A stretch of 14,673 nt of DNA from Verrucomicrobiaceae bacterium (GCA_947372405.1 CANBTO010000062.1:1-14673), one strand, 5' to 3'; positions 6,650-13,612 are shown, numbered from the stretch's first letter. Translations and numbers: made by a program. Notes: a model not told the origin generated them from the letters alone.

Positions 6650-7783
6650 TCAGGAGTTTCCGATCATGGGCAGATAAAGCGTAAAGGTGCAGCCTTCCCC
6701 GGGAGCGCTCTCGCATTCCACATGCCCGCCATGGGCGACGATGATTTGCTGGACGAGCGCCAGTCCAAGTCCTGTTCCAGTTGGTTTCGAGCTGAAGAAA
6801 GGAACACAGACCTGCTCGACTTGCTCGGCTGTCATGCCCGCGCCGGTGTCCGCCACACGGATGCGGGCCTCGCCGCCTTCCCGCCAGGTGCTGATGTTCA
6901 TTTCGCCACCCTCTGGCATGGCTTCGAGACCATTGCGGATGAGGTTGAGCACGGCCTGCCAGAGTTGTTCGGAATCCACGTTGATGGTTTTCAACGAAGG
7001 GTCGAAGCTGGTTCGGAGTGTGACTTTGGCCTGCTCCAGGGTGCCGCGCATGAATTCCAGCTTGTGCTCGAGCAGATCCCGCAGTTCCACAGGCTCCAGT
7101 TGCGGCTTCGGCAGGCGCGCGAATTGCAGGTAATCCTCCAGCACATGCTGGATGCGCTGCACCTCGCCGCGCATCTCGCTGACGAGCACGCCGCCCTCGC
7201 CCGACGCGTGGCTGCTGGTTTTCGCAAGTGTTGAGATTTCCTTTTGGATCAGATCGAGATTCAAGACGATCGCGCCGAGCGGGTTCCGGACTTCGTGCGC
7301 GACCTGGGCCGCCATCATGCCTACCATGGCCATTCGTTCGGATTGGATTTTGACGGCCTCAAGGCGTTTGCGTTCGGCGATCTCGGCCTTCAGCGCGGAG
7401 GTGCGTTGCGCCACCGTGTCCTCAAGATTCACATGCGCGTCATGAAACGCTGTCAGCAGATAGACCACCAGGACGAAGAACACCAGAAGCATGAACGCGT
7501 TCCAGTAGGGGATCACGCGCAGAGTGTAGGCATAACCTTCCATCAGGTCACCGACCAGCCAGACCAAGGCGCAGATGAGCGACAGTAACAATCCCGCACG
7601 GCGGCCCATCATCCAGCTCACCCAGCAAATCGGCAGCAGATAAAAAGGACTCGCGACGAGATCTCGTCCCGTCATGAAATCCAATGCGCTCACCGACAGC
7701 GTCAGGATCAACGAAAGAAACATGATCGCCGCCTTCGACCGGTGAAGCCACCTGAAAAACGACGAGTTGATCAATGCACTCAT
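6650..7783 (-). CDS. Membrane-bound sensor histidine kinase
   Basis: With the ATG at 7783 this is 377 residues. About four hydrophobic segments fill residues 17-112, with little sequence outside the membrane, so it probably senses a membrane or intracellular signal. A charged coiled coil (about 115-150) leads to the phospho-acceptor H163 in VAHEVRNPLG. The catalytic domain shows the N box (N284 in NLIRNGLEA), DTGAG (312-316), PFF (328-330) and TGTGLGL (335-341). It autophosphorylates and should pass the phosphate to the NtrC-type regulator immediately downstream. The frame is open to an ATG at 7891, but those 36 extra residues are polar and unlike a kinase N-terminus, so I prefer 7783. A serine/glycine insert (about 188-198) lies within the dimerisation helices. 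Ligand unknown. Confidence 0.92.
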   Translation of the reverse strand: MSALINSSFFRWLHRSKAAIMFLSLILTLSVSALDFMTGRDLVASPFYLLPICWVSWMMGRRAGLLLSLICALVWLVGDLMEGYAYTLRVIPYWNAFMLLVFFVLVVYLLTAFHDAHVNLEDTVAQRTSALKAEIAERKRLEAVKIQSERMAMVGMMAAQVAHEVRNPLGAIVLNLDLIQKEISTLAKTSSHASGEGGVLVSEMRGEVQRIQHVLEDYLQFARLPKPQLEPVELRDLLEHKLEFMRGTLEQAKVTLRTSFDPSLKTINVDSEQLWQAVLNLIRNGLEAMPEGGEMNISTWREGGEARIRVADTGAGMTAEQVEQVCVPFFSSKPTGTGLGLALVQQIIVAHGGHVECESAPGEGCTFTLYLPMIGNS

Positions 7784-8396
7784 GAGCTGGGGGCAAGAGC
7801 CTGAGACCCGGCGGCGGGCCGGGAAATCGACACTACGACCATAAAAAGCGGAACGGGTGACTTGGTTTGTCTCGATATAATCGGCTTTCATCCTTATTCC
7901 CGAAGATATCGGAATTTCTTGGGATAAACATGAATCCGCGCGGAATTCGTGGTGTTTTCCTTGTTGGCGGTGATTACATGCAGACGATTTGGAAATCCCC
8001 CGGCATCAATCCGAAGCAGAGCGGCTTTGGGTCGGGCGGCATGGTTGTTAGATCGGGACGGCGTGCTGAAGCATCACCTGCGGGTGATTCAGGCGGCAGT
8101 TTCGGCGCAGTTGCGCCTGGCCGGCAGGATGTTACCCATCAGTGACCAGTGCCTGCCTTGGGCTCCCCTGCCTTGGACGATCGCAGCGCACGGACGGGCG
8201 GGTGCTGCTTTCAATTTTTCAGCAATGGAAAGCGTGCAGTGGTTGTTGGACACAGAACCACCACCACATGGCCTCAAGGCCAAGCGATGTCCTGTCCAAC
8301 TTTGGTTTTCGGATTTGTTTTGGAAGGCAAGCAAAGCTTGTCGCAGGCAGTTGGAATCGCCGGTTGGGCGTTTCACTACCTCAAAAGACCGATGAA
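7784..8396. other. About 610 bp with no convincing gene
   Basis: This is the longest gene-less stretch, between the kinase start and the end of the tatA-like gene. Short open frames exist on both strands but none has a ribosome-binding site, a recognisable domain or a natural amino-acid pattern. It contains a hairpin ATCACC-TGCG-GGTGAT (8073-8088), a palindrome TCCGCGCGGA near 7936, and the nested inverted repeat at 8245-8300. The part nearest the kinase should hold its promoter, but I cannot place one with confidence. A small RNA or a decayed mobile element would fit but is unproven. Confidence 0.5.
8245..8300. repeat. Nested inverted repeat in the gene-less stretch
   Basis: GTTGGACA (8245-8252) and TGTCCAAC (8293-8300) are perfect complements. 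Between them TGGCC-TCAA-GGCCA (8269-8282) forms a five-pair stem with a four-base loop. The arrangement of an outer stem around an inner hairpin is what a structured RNA or the end of a small mobile element might show. There is no open reading frame of note inside. Confidence 0.45.
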
Positions 8397-8636
8397 TCAG
8401 GACGAATGCGGTTCTTTCGATTCGGGTGGATTGGGCGCGACCTCCTTGTTTCTCACTTCGGACTCGGCCTGGTTGACGGCGTGGGTGATCTCACGCTCGA
8501 ATTCATCCCGCGCCTTCTTGAACTCACCCATTCCCTTGCCGATGCCGCGGGCGAGTTCCGGTAGCTTTTTTGCGCCAAAAAGCAGCAGGATGATCACGAA
8601 AATCATCATCATCTCAGGCATTCCGATGGGCCCCAT
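8397..8636 (-). CDS. tatA: Twin-arginine translocase subunit TatA/TatE
   Basis: The 79-residue protein has the complete TatA design: a very short N-terminal part, one membrane helix (about 6-20), the hinge FGAKKLPELAR (20-30), an amphipathic helix (to about 45) and a charged, unstructured tail. TatA oligomers form the path by which the TatBC complex moves folded twin-arginine proteins across the inner membrane. The short length and the FGAKKLPELARGIGKGMGEF pattern favour TatA/E over the longer TatB. No tatB or tatC is adjacent. The start at 8636 is the only one before the membrane helix. The leader lacks a Shine-Dalgarno sequence but shares a CA-rich motif with the secreted-protein gene. A TATATT (8697-8702 on the minus strand) could be a -10 box, without a clear -35. 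Confidence 0.93.
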   Translation of the reverse strand: MGPIGMPEMMMIFVIILLLFGAKKLPELARGIGKGMGEFKKARDEFEREITHAVNQAESEVRNKEVAPNPPESKEPHSS

Positions 8637-8640
8637 AAGT

Positions 8641-8657
8641 GTGTTTGGTTGGTGGTG
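8641..8657 (-). promoter_or_regulatory. CA-rich leader motif before tatA
   Basis: The plus strand reads GTGTTTGGTTGGTGGTG, giving an mRNA leader rich in CACCAACCAAACAC four bases before the ATG. Apart from one missing base it matches the leader at 4661-4677. Confidence 0.4.
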
Positions 8658-8827
8658 TGTTCGTCCGGTTGTGCAGGAGTGATGGACCGGTTTCGAAATA
8701 TAGCGGCGGGATTTTTGGGTTTTGCCTGAAATACATGGAAATATTGTGGGATCCCCGGTTGGAGTCGCGTGAATTTTTGAGGCACGGCCTTGCGGAACCC
8801 GGATTGCGGTCCATACGATTCCTTCAA

Positions 8828-9430
8828 ATGGAACTCGACTTGGAAAACGAATACGCCGACCGCGCCTATCAGATTCTCGCCAGCCTTGTCACGCCGCGTC
8901 CCATCGCGCTCGTGACCACGCTCTCCGAGGATGGTTGCGTGAACGCGGCGCCCTTCAGTTTCTTCAACCTGCTCGGAGCGGATCCGCCCATCTGCGCGTT
9001 CGCTCCCGGAGACCGGGACGATGGAACGCCCAAGGACACAGCCCGTAACGTCCGGTCCTCGCACGAGTTCGTCGTGAATCTGGTGGACGAAGCCATGGCC
9101 GGGGCGATGAACCAATGCGCCGCCACGCTTCCGTTCGGGGAAAGCGAGTTGACCGGTGCGGGTCTGCACACGTTGCCCTCTTCGGTGGTGACGCCACCGC
9201 GCATCAGCGAATCGCCCGCGAGTCTCGAGTGTGTGGAATGGGGAACCCTGCAGATCGGCGGCAACCGCGTGGTCATTGGCCTCATCAAGCGAGTTCACCT
9301 GCGCGACGAGCTGTTCGACGCGGATCGCAAGCGGGTGAAGGCGGACAAGCTGGACCTCATCGGCCGCATGGCTTCCCCCCATTGGTATTGCAGAACGACG
9401 GACCGTTTCGAACTCATCCGGCCCGATTGA
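8828..9430 (+). CDS. Flavin reductase-like FMN-binding protein
   Basis: The 200-residue protein belongs to the flavin reductase-like, split-barrel FMN-binding group (DIM6/NTAB type). Typical elements are TPRPIALVTTLSEDG (22-36), the segment NAAPFSFFNLLGADPP (39-54), KDTARNV (69-75), EFVVNL (80-85) and the closing IGRMASPHWYCRTTDRF (178-194). Such proteins bind FMN and often supply reduced flavin to a monooxygenase or act as oxidoreductases in the cytoplasm; the substrate here is unknown. The start ATG at 8828 opens the conserved region, and the upstream extension to 8639 overlaps the tatA leader. It is divergent from tatA and convergent with the Spy-like gene, with a shared terminator 35 bases after its stop. 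Confidence 0.9.
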   Translation: MELDLENEYADRAYQILASLVTPRPIALVTTLSEDGCVNAAPFSFFNLLGADPPICAFAPGDRDDGTPKDTARNVRSSHEFVVNLVDEAMAGAMNQCAATLPFGESELTGAGLHTLPSSVVTPPRISESPASLECVEWGTLQIGGNRVVIGLIKRVHLRDELFDADRKRVKADKLDLIGRMASPHWYCRTTDRFELIRPD

Positions 9431-9930
9431 TGGAGGACCCGGTTTCTGGCAACGGGCCAAAAAGAAAGGACGGGAAGTTCATTCCTCCCGTCCTTTGCCT
9501 TGTATTCTGAAAATTGTGACTTGGCTTCTGGCTGTCCTTCGCCCCTCGGGCCGCCACGGCCGTGTTCGGCACGCCATTTATCCATTTTTTCCTTCTGTTC
9601 GGGCGTGAGAACCGCGCTGACTTCGTCGCGGCTGGCCTTCATCATCTTGCGCAGTTTGGTTTTGTCCTCCTCTGTAAGTGCGTCACGTCTCTTGGCCATG
9701 AGTTCTTTGATCGCAGGCCCGTGACTTTCAAAAATCGCCTTGATTTTGGCCTGTTGATCCCCGGTCAGGCCGAGATGTTCGGTCATCATTTTCAGGCGTT
9801 GTTCCGGGGTATACATGCCTGGGCCGTGGCGTTCCGGACCACCGGGGGCGGCTGCCTTGTCCTGGGCGAGCGTGAGGTTCGGGATGTTCAGCAGCAGGGC
9901 TGCGGCGGCAGTGATCAGGTGTCTTTTCAT
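9295..9930 (-). CDS. Spy/CpxP-like periplasmic protein, apparent stop-codon loss
   Basis: From the ATG at 9930 the product has a signal peptide (MKRHLITAAAALLLNIPNLT, likely cut after LAQ at about 23). An all-helical, charged region follows with the two LTxxQ motifs of the Spy/CpxP group, LTGDQ (55-59) and LTPEQ (108-112). Such periplasmic proteins act as chaperones or metal/stress sensors. The natural domain ends near residue 125, then a glycine-rich tail (GRGGPRGEGQPEAK). The frame does not stop there: S138 is TCA (9519-9517), one base from TGA or TAA, and the frame runs on through the terminator at 9465-9496 and 136 bases into the convergent flavin reductase gene before TGA at 9295. Residues 138-211 look like antisense shadow sequence. 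The intended protein is probably 137 residues. Domain assignment is fairly sure; the 3' end is not. Confidence 0.75.
   Translation of the reverse strand: MKRHLITAAAALLLNIPNLTLAQDKAAAPGGPERHGPGMYTPEQRLKMMTEHLGLTGDQQAKIKAIFESHGPAIKELMAKRRDALTEEDKTKLRKMMKASRDEVSAVLTPEQKEKMDKWRAEHGRGGPRGEGQPEAKSQFSEYKAKDGRNELPVLSFWPVARNRVLHQSGRMSSKRSVVLQYQWGEAMRPMRSSLSAFTRLRSASNSSSRR
9465..9496 (-). terminator. Rho-independent terminator between convergent genes
   Basis: AAAGGACGGGA (9465-9475) pairs perfectly with TCCCGTCCTTT (9486-9496) around a 10-base loop. Read on the minus strand the stem is followed by a T-rich run (TTTCTTTTT, including the last stem bases), so it terminates the Spy-like gene well. On the plus strand the T-run is weak, but the position 35 bases after the flavin reductase stop suggests it serves both genes. 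Confidence 0.85.
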
Positions 9931-10086
9931 GATGTGGGAAAAACCATGCGTCGCGGAGGAAGTTGCGGTGGATTTTTTGACACAATAAGATTCCACCACA
10001 CGCAGCGGAGCACAAATGGCTGTCCAAGTCCCTTTGCGGCGCTAAAACGTCGCGCGAGCAATCGCTTTCAACCCCTTGTTTCCGCA

Positions 10087-10890
10087 ATGCCATTCTCCTT
10101 CAACACCGTCAGCGCGCTGGTCCTGCGCTACGTCTATCTCTACACGCGCCATCCAGTGCGCTTCGTGGAGTTGATCTTCTGGCCGCTCGTCGATTTGCTC
10201 GTCTGGGGATTTCTAACCGTTTATCTCCAGAAACACGCGGCTGGAGATTTTCCCACGGCGATCACCTTCCTCATCGGCGCCATGATCCTGTGGGACGTGT
10301 TGTTCCGTTCCCAGCAGGGGGTGGCCATCTCGTTCCTTGAGGACGTGTGGACGCGCAACCTGCTCAACGTCTTCGTCGCTCCGGTGCGCACCGTCGAATA
10401 CGTGGCGGCCACCTGCGTGGTGGGTGTGCTGCGGTTGATGGTCACGCTGCTGGTGCTCTCCACCGTCGCGGCCGTTGCATACGGGTTCAACCTGTCAAAC
10501 ATGGGTCTCGCGCTGCTGCCGTTCCTCGCCAACCTGATCCTCTTCGGCTGGTTTCTCGGCATGTTCTCCACCGCGATGATCATGCGCTGGGGCCAGGCCG
10601 CCGAGAGTCTCGCATGGGCGGTGCCCTTCTTCATCCAGCCGCTCGCCGCGGTGTTCTATCCGGTTTCGGTGCTGCCGGCGTGGCTCCAGCCGGTGGCGAA
10701 TTCGCTGCCATGCACGCCAGTCTTCGAGGGCATGCGCGCCGTGCTGGCCGGAAGCGCCATCCCGTGGGGAAACATCGAACACGCGCTCGCCCTCAACCTT
10801 GTCTGGGGCGCGCTCGCCGCATGGTTCTTCGCGGCGAATCTCCGCCATGTGCGCAAGACCGGCCTGTTGGTGAAAGTCGCGACCCAGTGA
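10087..10890 (+). CDS. ABC-2 type transporter permease
   Basis: The 267-residue membrane protein has about six hydrophobic segments and the hallmarks of ABC-2 permeases. These are the segment SFLEDVWTRNLLNVFVAPV (82-100) after the second helix, AVFYPVSVLPAWLQPVA (188-204) and the typical PVFEGMRAVLAG (211-222) before the last helix. This group exports drugs, polysaccharides or lipids together with a separate ATPase. No ATP-binding subunit is visible on either side, although it normally sits next to the permease. The start at 10087 is the first ATG before the conserved part; the frame is open to 9562 but that extension is antisense to the Spy-like gene. Its stop lies 9 bases from the stop of the convergent gene at 10900. 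Confidence 0.88.
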   Translation: MPFSFNTVSALVLRYVYLYTRHPVRFVELIFWPLVDLLVWGFLTVYLQKHAAGDFPTAITFLIGAMILWDVLFRSQQGVAISFLEDVWTRNLLNVFVAPVRTVEYVAATCVVGVLRLMVTLLVLSTVAAVAYGFNLSNMGLALLPFLANLILFGWFLGMFSTAMIMRWGQAAESLAWAVPFFIQPLAAVFYPVSVLPAWLQPVANSLPCTPVFEGMRAVLAGSAIPWGNIEHALALNLVWGALAAWFFAANLRHVRKTGLLVKVATQ

Positions 10891-10899
10891 TGCGTTGCG

Positions 10900-12042
10900 C
10901 TAGCCCTTGACGAAATCCAGCCGGCACAAGGCCAGCGCCGCATTCAGCCTGCCGTGTTTCAAATGGGTGGTGAGGTCCACAAGGCGCTGCATGTACAGTC
11001 CGGCATCTTCCTGATAGGCCTCCTTCAGATGCGCCCGTTCGATGCCGGACAACTTGCCGTCGAATGCGGCGGCTACGGTCAGCAGATCCAGCAGGAAGTT
11101 TCTTTCGGACTCGTTCACCTCACGCAGGGTTTCGAGAAACACCGGCCAGTCGTCAAAGCGGTCTTCTTCCTCGATGCCCAGCAGTTCCTGGAACCGAAGC
11201 AGCAGGATCACCATGTTCGGATGATAGTTCTGCGTCATCACGACCGCGTTTCCGATCGCACGCAGGCAGCCTTTTTTCGCCAGCGGAGACAGAGCCGCCA
11301 GATAGCCCTCCTGACTCACCGTGTCTGCGATCTTGTGCGCCAAGGCGTATCCGAAAAGCCTCAAGCGGGCTTCGTGGATCACCTTCCGGATCACCACGCT
11401 GTTCCAGAAAATCTCCACTGGAATGGCCGCATACAGGATCGGAATGCCCAGCAGATGGTTTCCCACCGCGGCGCGCAAGCCGGTTTTCAGCAACAGGTTC
11501 GTGACGACGATCTTGCCCTTGTATAACAATCCGATGACAAAGAGGTTTTGTTTGGAGATCTGTTTGAAGGGATCGATCCCGAGGATTCTCAGTTCGGGAT
11601 CCTGGATTTCCAGCGCGGTCCTTGCGAGAATGTTCTTCACCCCGAAGACGCCCTCCCGCAGTGAGGCGTGTTCGAAGTCCGGCATGTGGATGAGTTCACT
11701 CACCTGATGCACCGCTTTGAGCGAGATATAGAACAGAAGGTAAAACTCGACCACCGTGGCCACGACCAACACCGCAATCACCCATCCATAATGCATCCAG
11801 ACGGATGCATCCGCCAACATCACGTCCACGCAAACGATGGGAAACACGCAGACCGAGCCCACAAGCGACGACAGCAGGACTCCCATCGCGGTGATGCGTT
11901 CCACCCGTCTGGCCAGCTCGTCGTCCGATATCTCGAACGCGCTTGGCTCCGTCCGTCGGCGACCGAACAGCTCCAGGTAATAAAGGCCGAATCGTTCGAA
12001 TCTCGATGGCTGTGCTGGTGGCAGTGGATTCATGCGAATCAT
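10900..12042 (-). CDS. Membrane protein with TerB-like C-terminal region (LBF_2804-like)
   Basis: The 380-residue protein has a polar N-terminus, two strong membrane helices (about 53-76 and 85-109), further hydrophobic segments near 165-187 and 195-218, and a helical soluble C-terminal part. The latter includes LLDLLTVAAAFDGKLSGIER (317-336), which resembles TerB-type domains (an acidic, metal-contacting helix hairpin). The overall plan reminds me of the LBF_2804 family named from Leptospira, whose function is unknown; this assignment is from memory and moderate. A second in-frame ATG at 12033 could be the start. Neither start has a Shine-Dalgarno sequence. The gene is divergent from the NYN-domain gene, 130 bases apart, so the two may share a control region. 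Confidence 0.75.
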   Translation of the reverse strand: MIRMNPLPPAQPSRFERFGLYYLELFGRRRTEPSAFEISDDELARRVERITAMGVLLSSLVGSVCVFPIVCVDVMLADASVWMHYGWVIAVLVVATVVEFYLLFYISLKAVHQVSELIHMPDFEHASLREGVFGVKNILARTALEIQDPELRILGIDPFKQISKQNLFVIGLLYKGKIVVTNLLLKTGLRAAVGNHLLGIPILYAAIPVEIFWNSVVIRKVIHEARLRLFGYALAHKIADTVSQEGYLAALSPLAKKGCLRAIGNAVVMTQNYHPNMVILLLRFQELLGIEEEDRFDDWPVFLETLREVNESERNFLLDLLTVAAAFDGKLSGIERAHLKEAYQEDAGLYMQRLVDLTTHLKHGRLNAALALCRLDFVKG

Positions 12043-12172
12043 CGACGCCCGAGCACTAACCGATGTGGGCTCTGCCAGCTAGGAAATTTGGTGATCGCCG
12101 CGCTTGTTCCGGAATGCCCGGGCTTGTCCTGCAGTCCGGGATTTGCAACATTGGCACGCAACCACCGGAAAC

Positions 12173-12997
12173 ATGACCCCTGTCCACCCTAACAGCATTG
12201 CCCTGCTCATCGACGCCGACAACGCGCCTGCCGGGAAAATCGACTTCATCCTCTCCGAACTCGCCGGCCACGGCGTGGTCAACATCCGCCGCGCCTATGG
12301 CAACTGGACCAAGTCCGACCTCGGCGGATGGATCAAGGTGCTGCATGAGAATTCCATTCAGCCGATGCAGTCGTTCGACCTCATCAAAGGCAAGAACGCC
12401 ACCGACATGGCGCTCGTCATTGACGCGATGGACCTGCTCTACACCAAGAAACTCAGCACCTTCTGCCTCGTCTCCTCGGACAGCGATTTCACACCACTCA
12501 TCCAGCGCCTCCGTGCCGATGGCAAGGAGGTCTTCGGTTTCGGCGAACAGAAGACGCCGGCTCCGTTCACGAACGCCTGCACCCGCTTCATCTATCTGGA
12601 TGACCCCAAATCCGCGGAACCCGCCGCCGTCGCCAAGGCCAAACCCGGCCAGCCAAAGCCGCAAATCGGACTTCAGACCGGCCAGACCCTCAAAGGCAAC
12701 ACCAAGCTCATCAACACGCTCCGCAACGCTGTCAGCGCTTCCGCCGATGAAGAGGGTTGGGCCAATCTCTCCAATATCGCCAACCGCATCAACAACGAGA
12801 GCCCCTTCGACCACCGTACCTATGGCTTCAAGAAACTCGTCGATCTCTTCGATGCCATCGATCTCTTCTGTGTGGATCGTGGTTTGTTTTCCGGCCAGAA
12901 AGGCATCCTCGTCCGCATCGCCAAAGTCGGCGGCAAGAAGGTGAAACCCAAAGCCACGCCAAAGGATTTCATCGACGATGATGACATCCCGTTTTGA
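12173..12997 (+). CDS. NYN-domain nuclease-like protein with LOTUS-like domain and SSB-type tail
   Basis: The 274-residue protein starts with a NYN (PIN-like, DUF88/LabA-type) domain. Its acidic residues are D14 and D16 in LLIDADN, D78 in NATDMAL, D84 and D87 in VIDAMDL, and D103 and D105 in SSDSDFTPLI, the pattern of a metal-dependent RNase. A lysine/proline-rich linker (about 145-175) leads to a region of about 75 residues (176-251) that looks like an OST-HTH/LOTUS domain (LINTLRNAV, then WANLSNIANRI, FDHRTYGFKKLVDLF and ILVRIAKVG), a fold that binds RNA. The protein ends KDFIDDDDIPF, nearly identical to the C-terminal tip of bacterial SSB. The start at 12173 opens the domain; no Shine-Dalgarno sequence is seen. 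It is cytoplasmic. NYN assignment is firm, LOTUS likely; the role of the tail is inferred. Confidence 0.92.
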   Translation: MTPVHPNSIALLIDADNAPAGKIDFILSELAGHGVVNIRRAYGNWTKSDLGGWIKVLHENSIQPMQSFDLIKGKNATDMALVIDAMDLLYTKKLSTFCLVSSDSDFTPLIQRLRADGKEVFGFGEQKTPAPFTNACTRFIYLDDPKSAEPAAVAKAKPGQPKPQIGLQTGQTLKGNTKLINTLRNAVSASADEEGWANLSNIANRINNESPFDHRTYGFKKLVDLFDAIDLFCVDRGLFSGQKGILVRIAKVGGKKVKPKATPKDFIDDDDIPF

Positions 12998-13075
12998 GAA
13001 AGAACCAAGGAGGACCGGGGATCGCCCACCTAACTGGCCCTGTCTTGTCTCGACTTGCCCGTGCAGGATCCTATC

Positions 13076-13612
13076 ATGTCGAGTCAACCCGTTGCCATGA
13101 ACTTCCGCATCAAGCCACTTCTGCTCATCGTCCTCGCTGGCGTAGTCACCATGCTCGCATGGTTGACTGGAGGATTTTTCAAGGAATCCGAAGTCTGCAC
13201 CCACTGTGGCATGATACGACATGCCAATCGCGTGCTCTGGATACCTTTCAGGGAAATCCAGCCGACCGACCTTTCCATGTATCTGAACTCACTGCCGGGA
13301 AGCGATCCCCAACGGCATCAATGGATGTTCATCGCCGGACGTGGCGGACCTATCCGCTGCGCTCTCGGTCGTGGCCGCGAATTGACGAGGTCGGCAAAGA
13401 GTCCTGAAATCGTTGAAGCATTGAAATCCATCCGCAAGCATCGTGGCGATGACTCCGCATGGAAGTGGACGGAACGGATCCTTGATCCCAAGTCAGCCAC
13501 CGATGCCTGTATGGCCCTCTATGCGCTCTCGAATCCGTCGGAAGATTTTGATTCCAGCTATACGATGGCAAATGAGGAGTTCGCGAGAGCGCAAGACAGT
13601 CATGTTCACTGA
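13076..13612 (+). CDS. Membrane-anchored CxxC protein of unknown function
   Basis: I do not recognise a named family. The 178-residue product has one N-terminal membrane segment (about 13-31, KPLLLIVLAGVVTMLAWL), then outside the membrane ESEVCTHCGMIRHANRV with a CxxC pair (C41, C44) and two histidines (H43, H49), suggesting a metal site or redox centre. C95 and C145 may form another pair. The C-terminal half is helical and charged. The start at 13076 is supported by AGGA (13065-13068) seven bases before the ATG; an upstream TTG at 13055 and an internal ATG at 13097 are less likely. It lies 78 bases after the NYN gene on the same strand and could be co-transcribed with it, though their functions look unrelated. 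Confidence 0.8.
   Translation: MSSQPVAMNFRIKPLLLIVLAGVVTMLAWLTGGFFKESEVCTHCGMIRHANRVLWIPFREIQPTDLSMYLNSLPGSDPQRHQWMFIAGRGGPIRCALGRGRELTRSAKSPEIVEALKSIRKHRGDDSAWKWTERILDPKSATDACMALYALSNPSEDFDSSYTMANEEFARAQDSHVH

Noticed and set aside
5287..6684. 465-codon open frame antisense to the sigma-54 regulator
   Set aside because: The minus strand holds an NtrC-type protein with all motifs; the plus product is a histidine/arginine-rich shadow.
7867..8145. 92-codon plus-strand frame divergent from the kinase
   Set aside because: No ribosome-binding site, a glycine/serine-rich product and no recognisable motif; cannot be told from chance.
8089..8376. 95-codon minus-strand frame in the gene-less stretch
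   Set aside because: No ribosome-binding site or domain, and an irregular composition; it also spans the nested inverted repeat.
13007..13013. Perfect AAGGAGG after the NYN gene
   Set aside because: No start codon follows at a usable distance; the next gene starts at 13076 with its own AGGA.
12056..13222. 388-codon open frame antisense to the NYN-domain gene
   Set aside because: It mirrors a well-supported gene with strong codon bias and its product is a low-complexity acidic/glycine mix without domains. High-GC genes often leave such open antisense frames.
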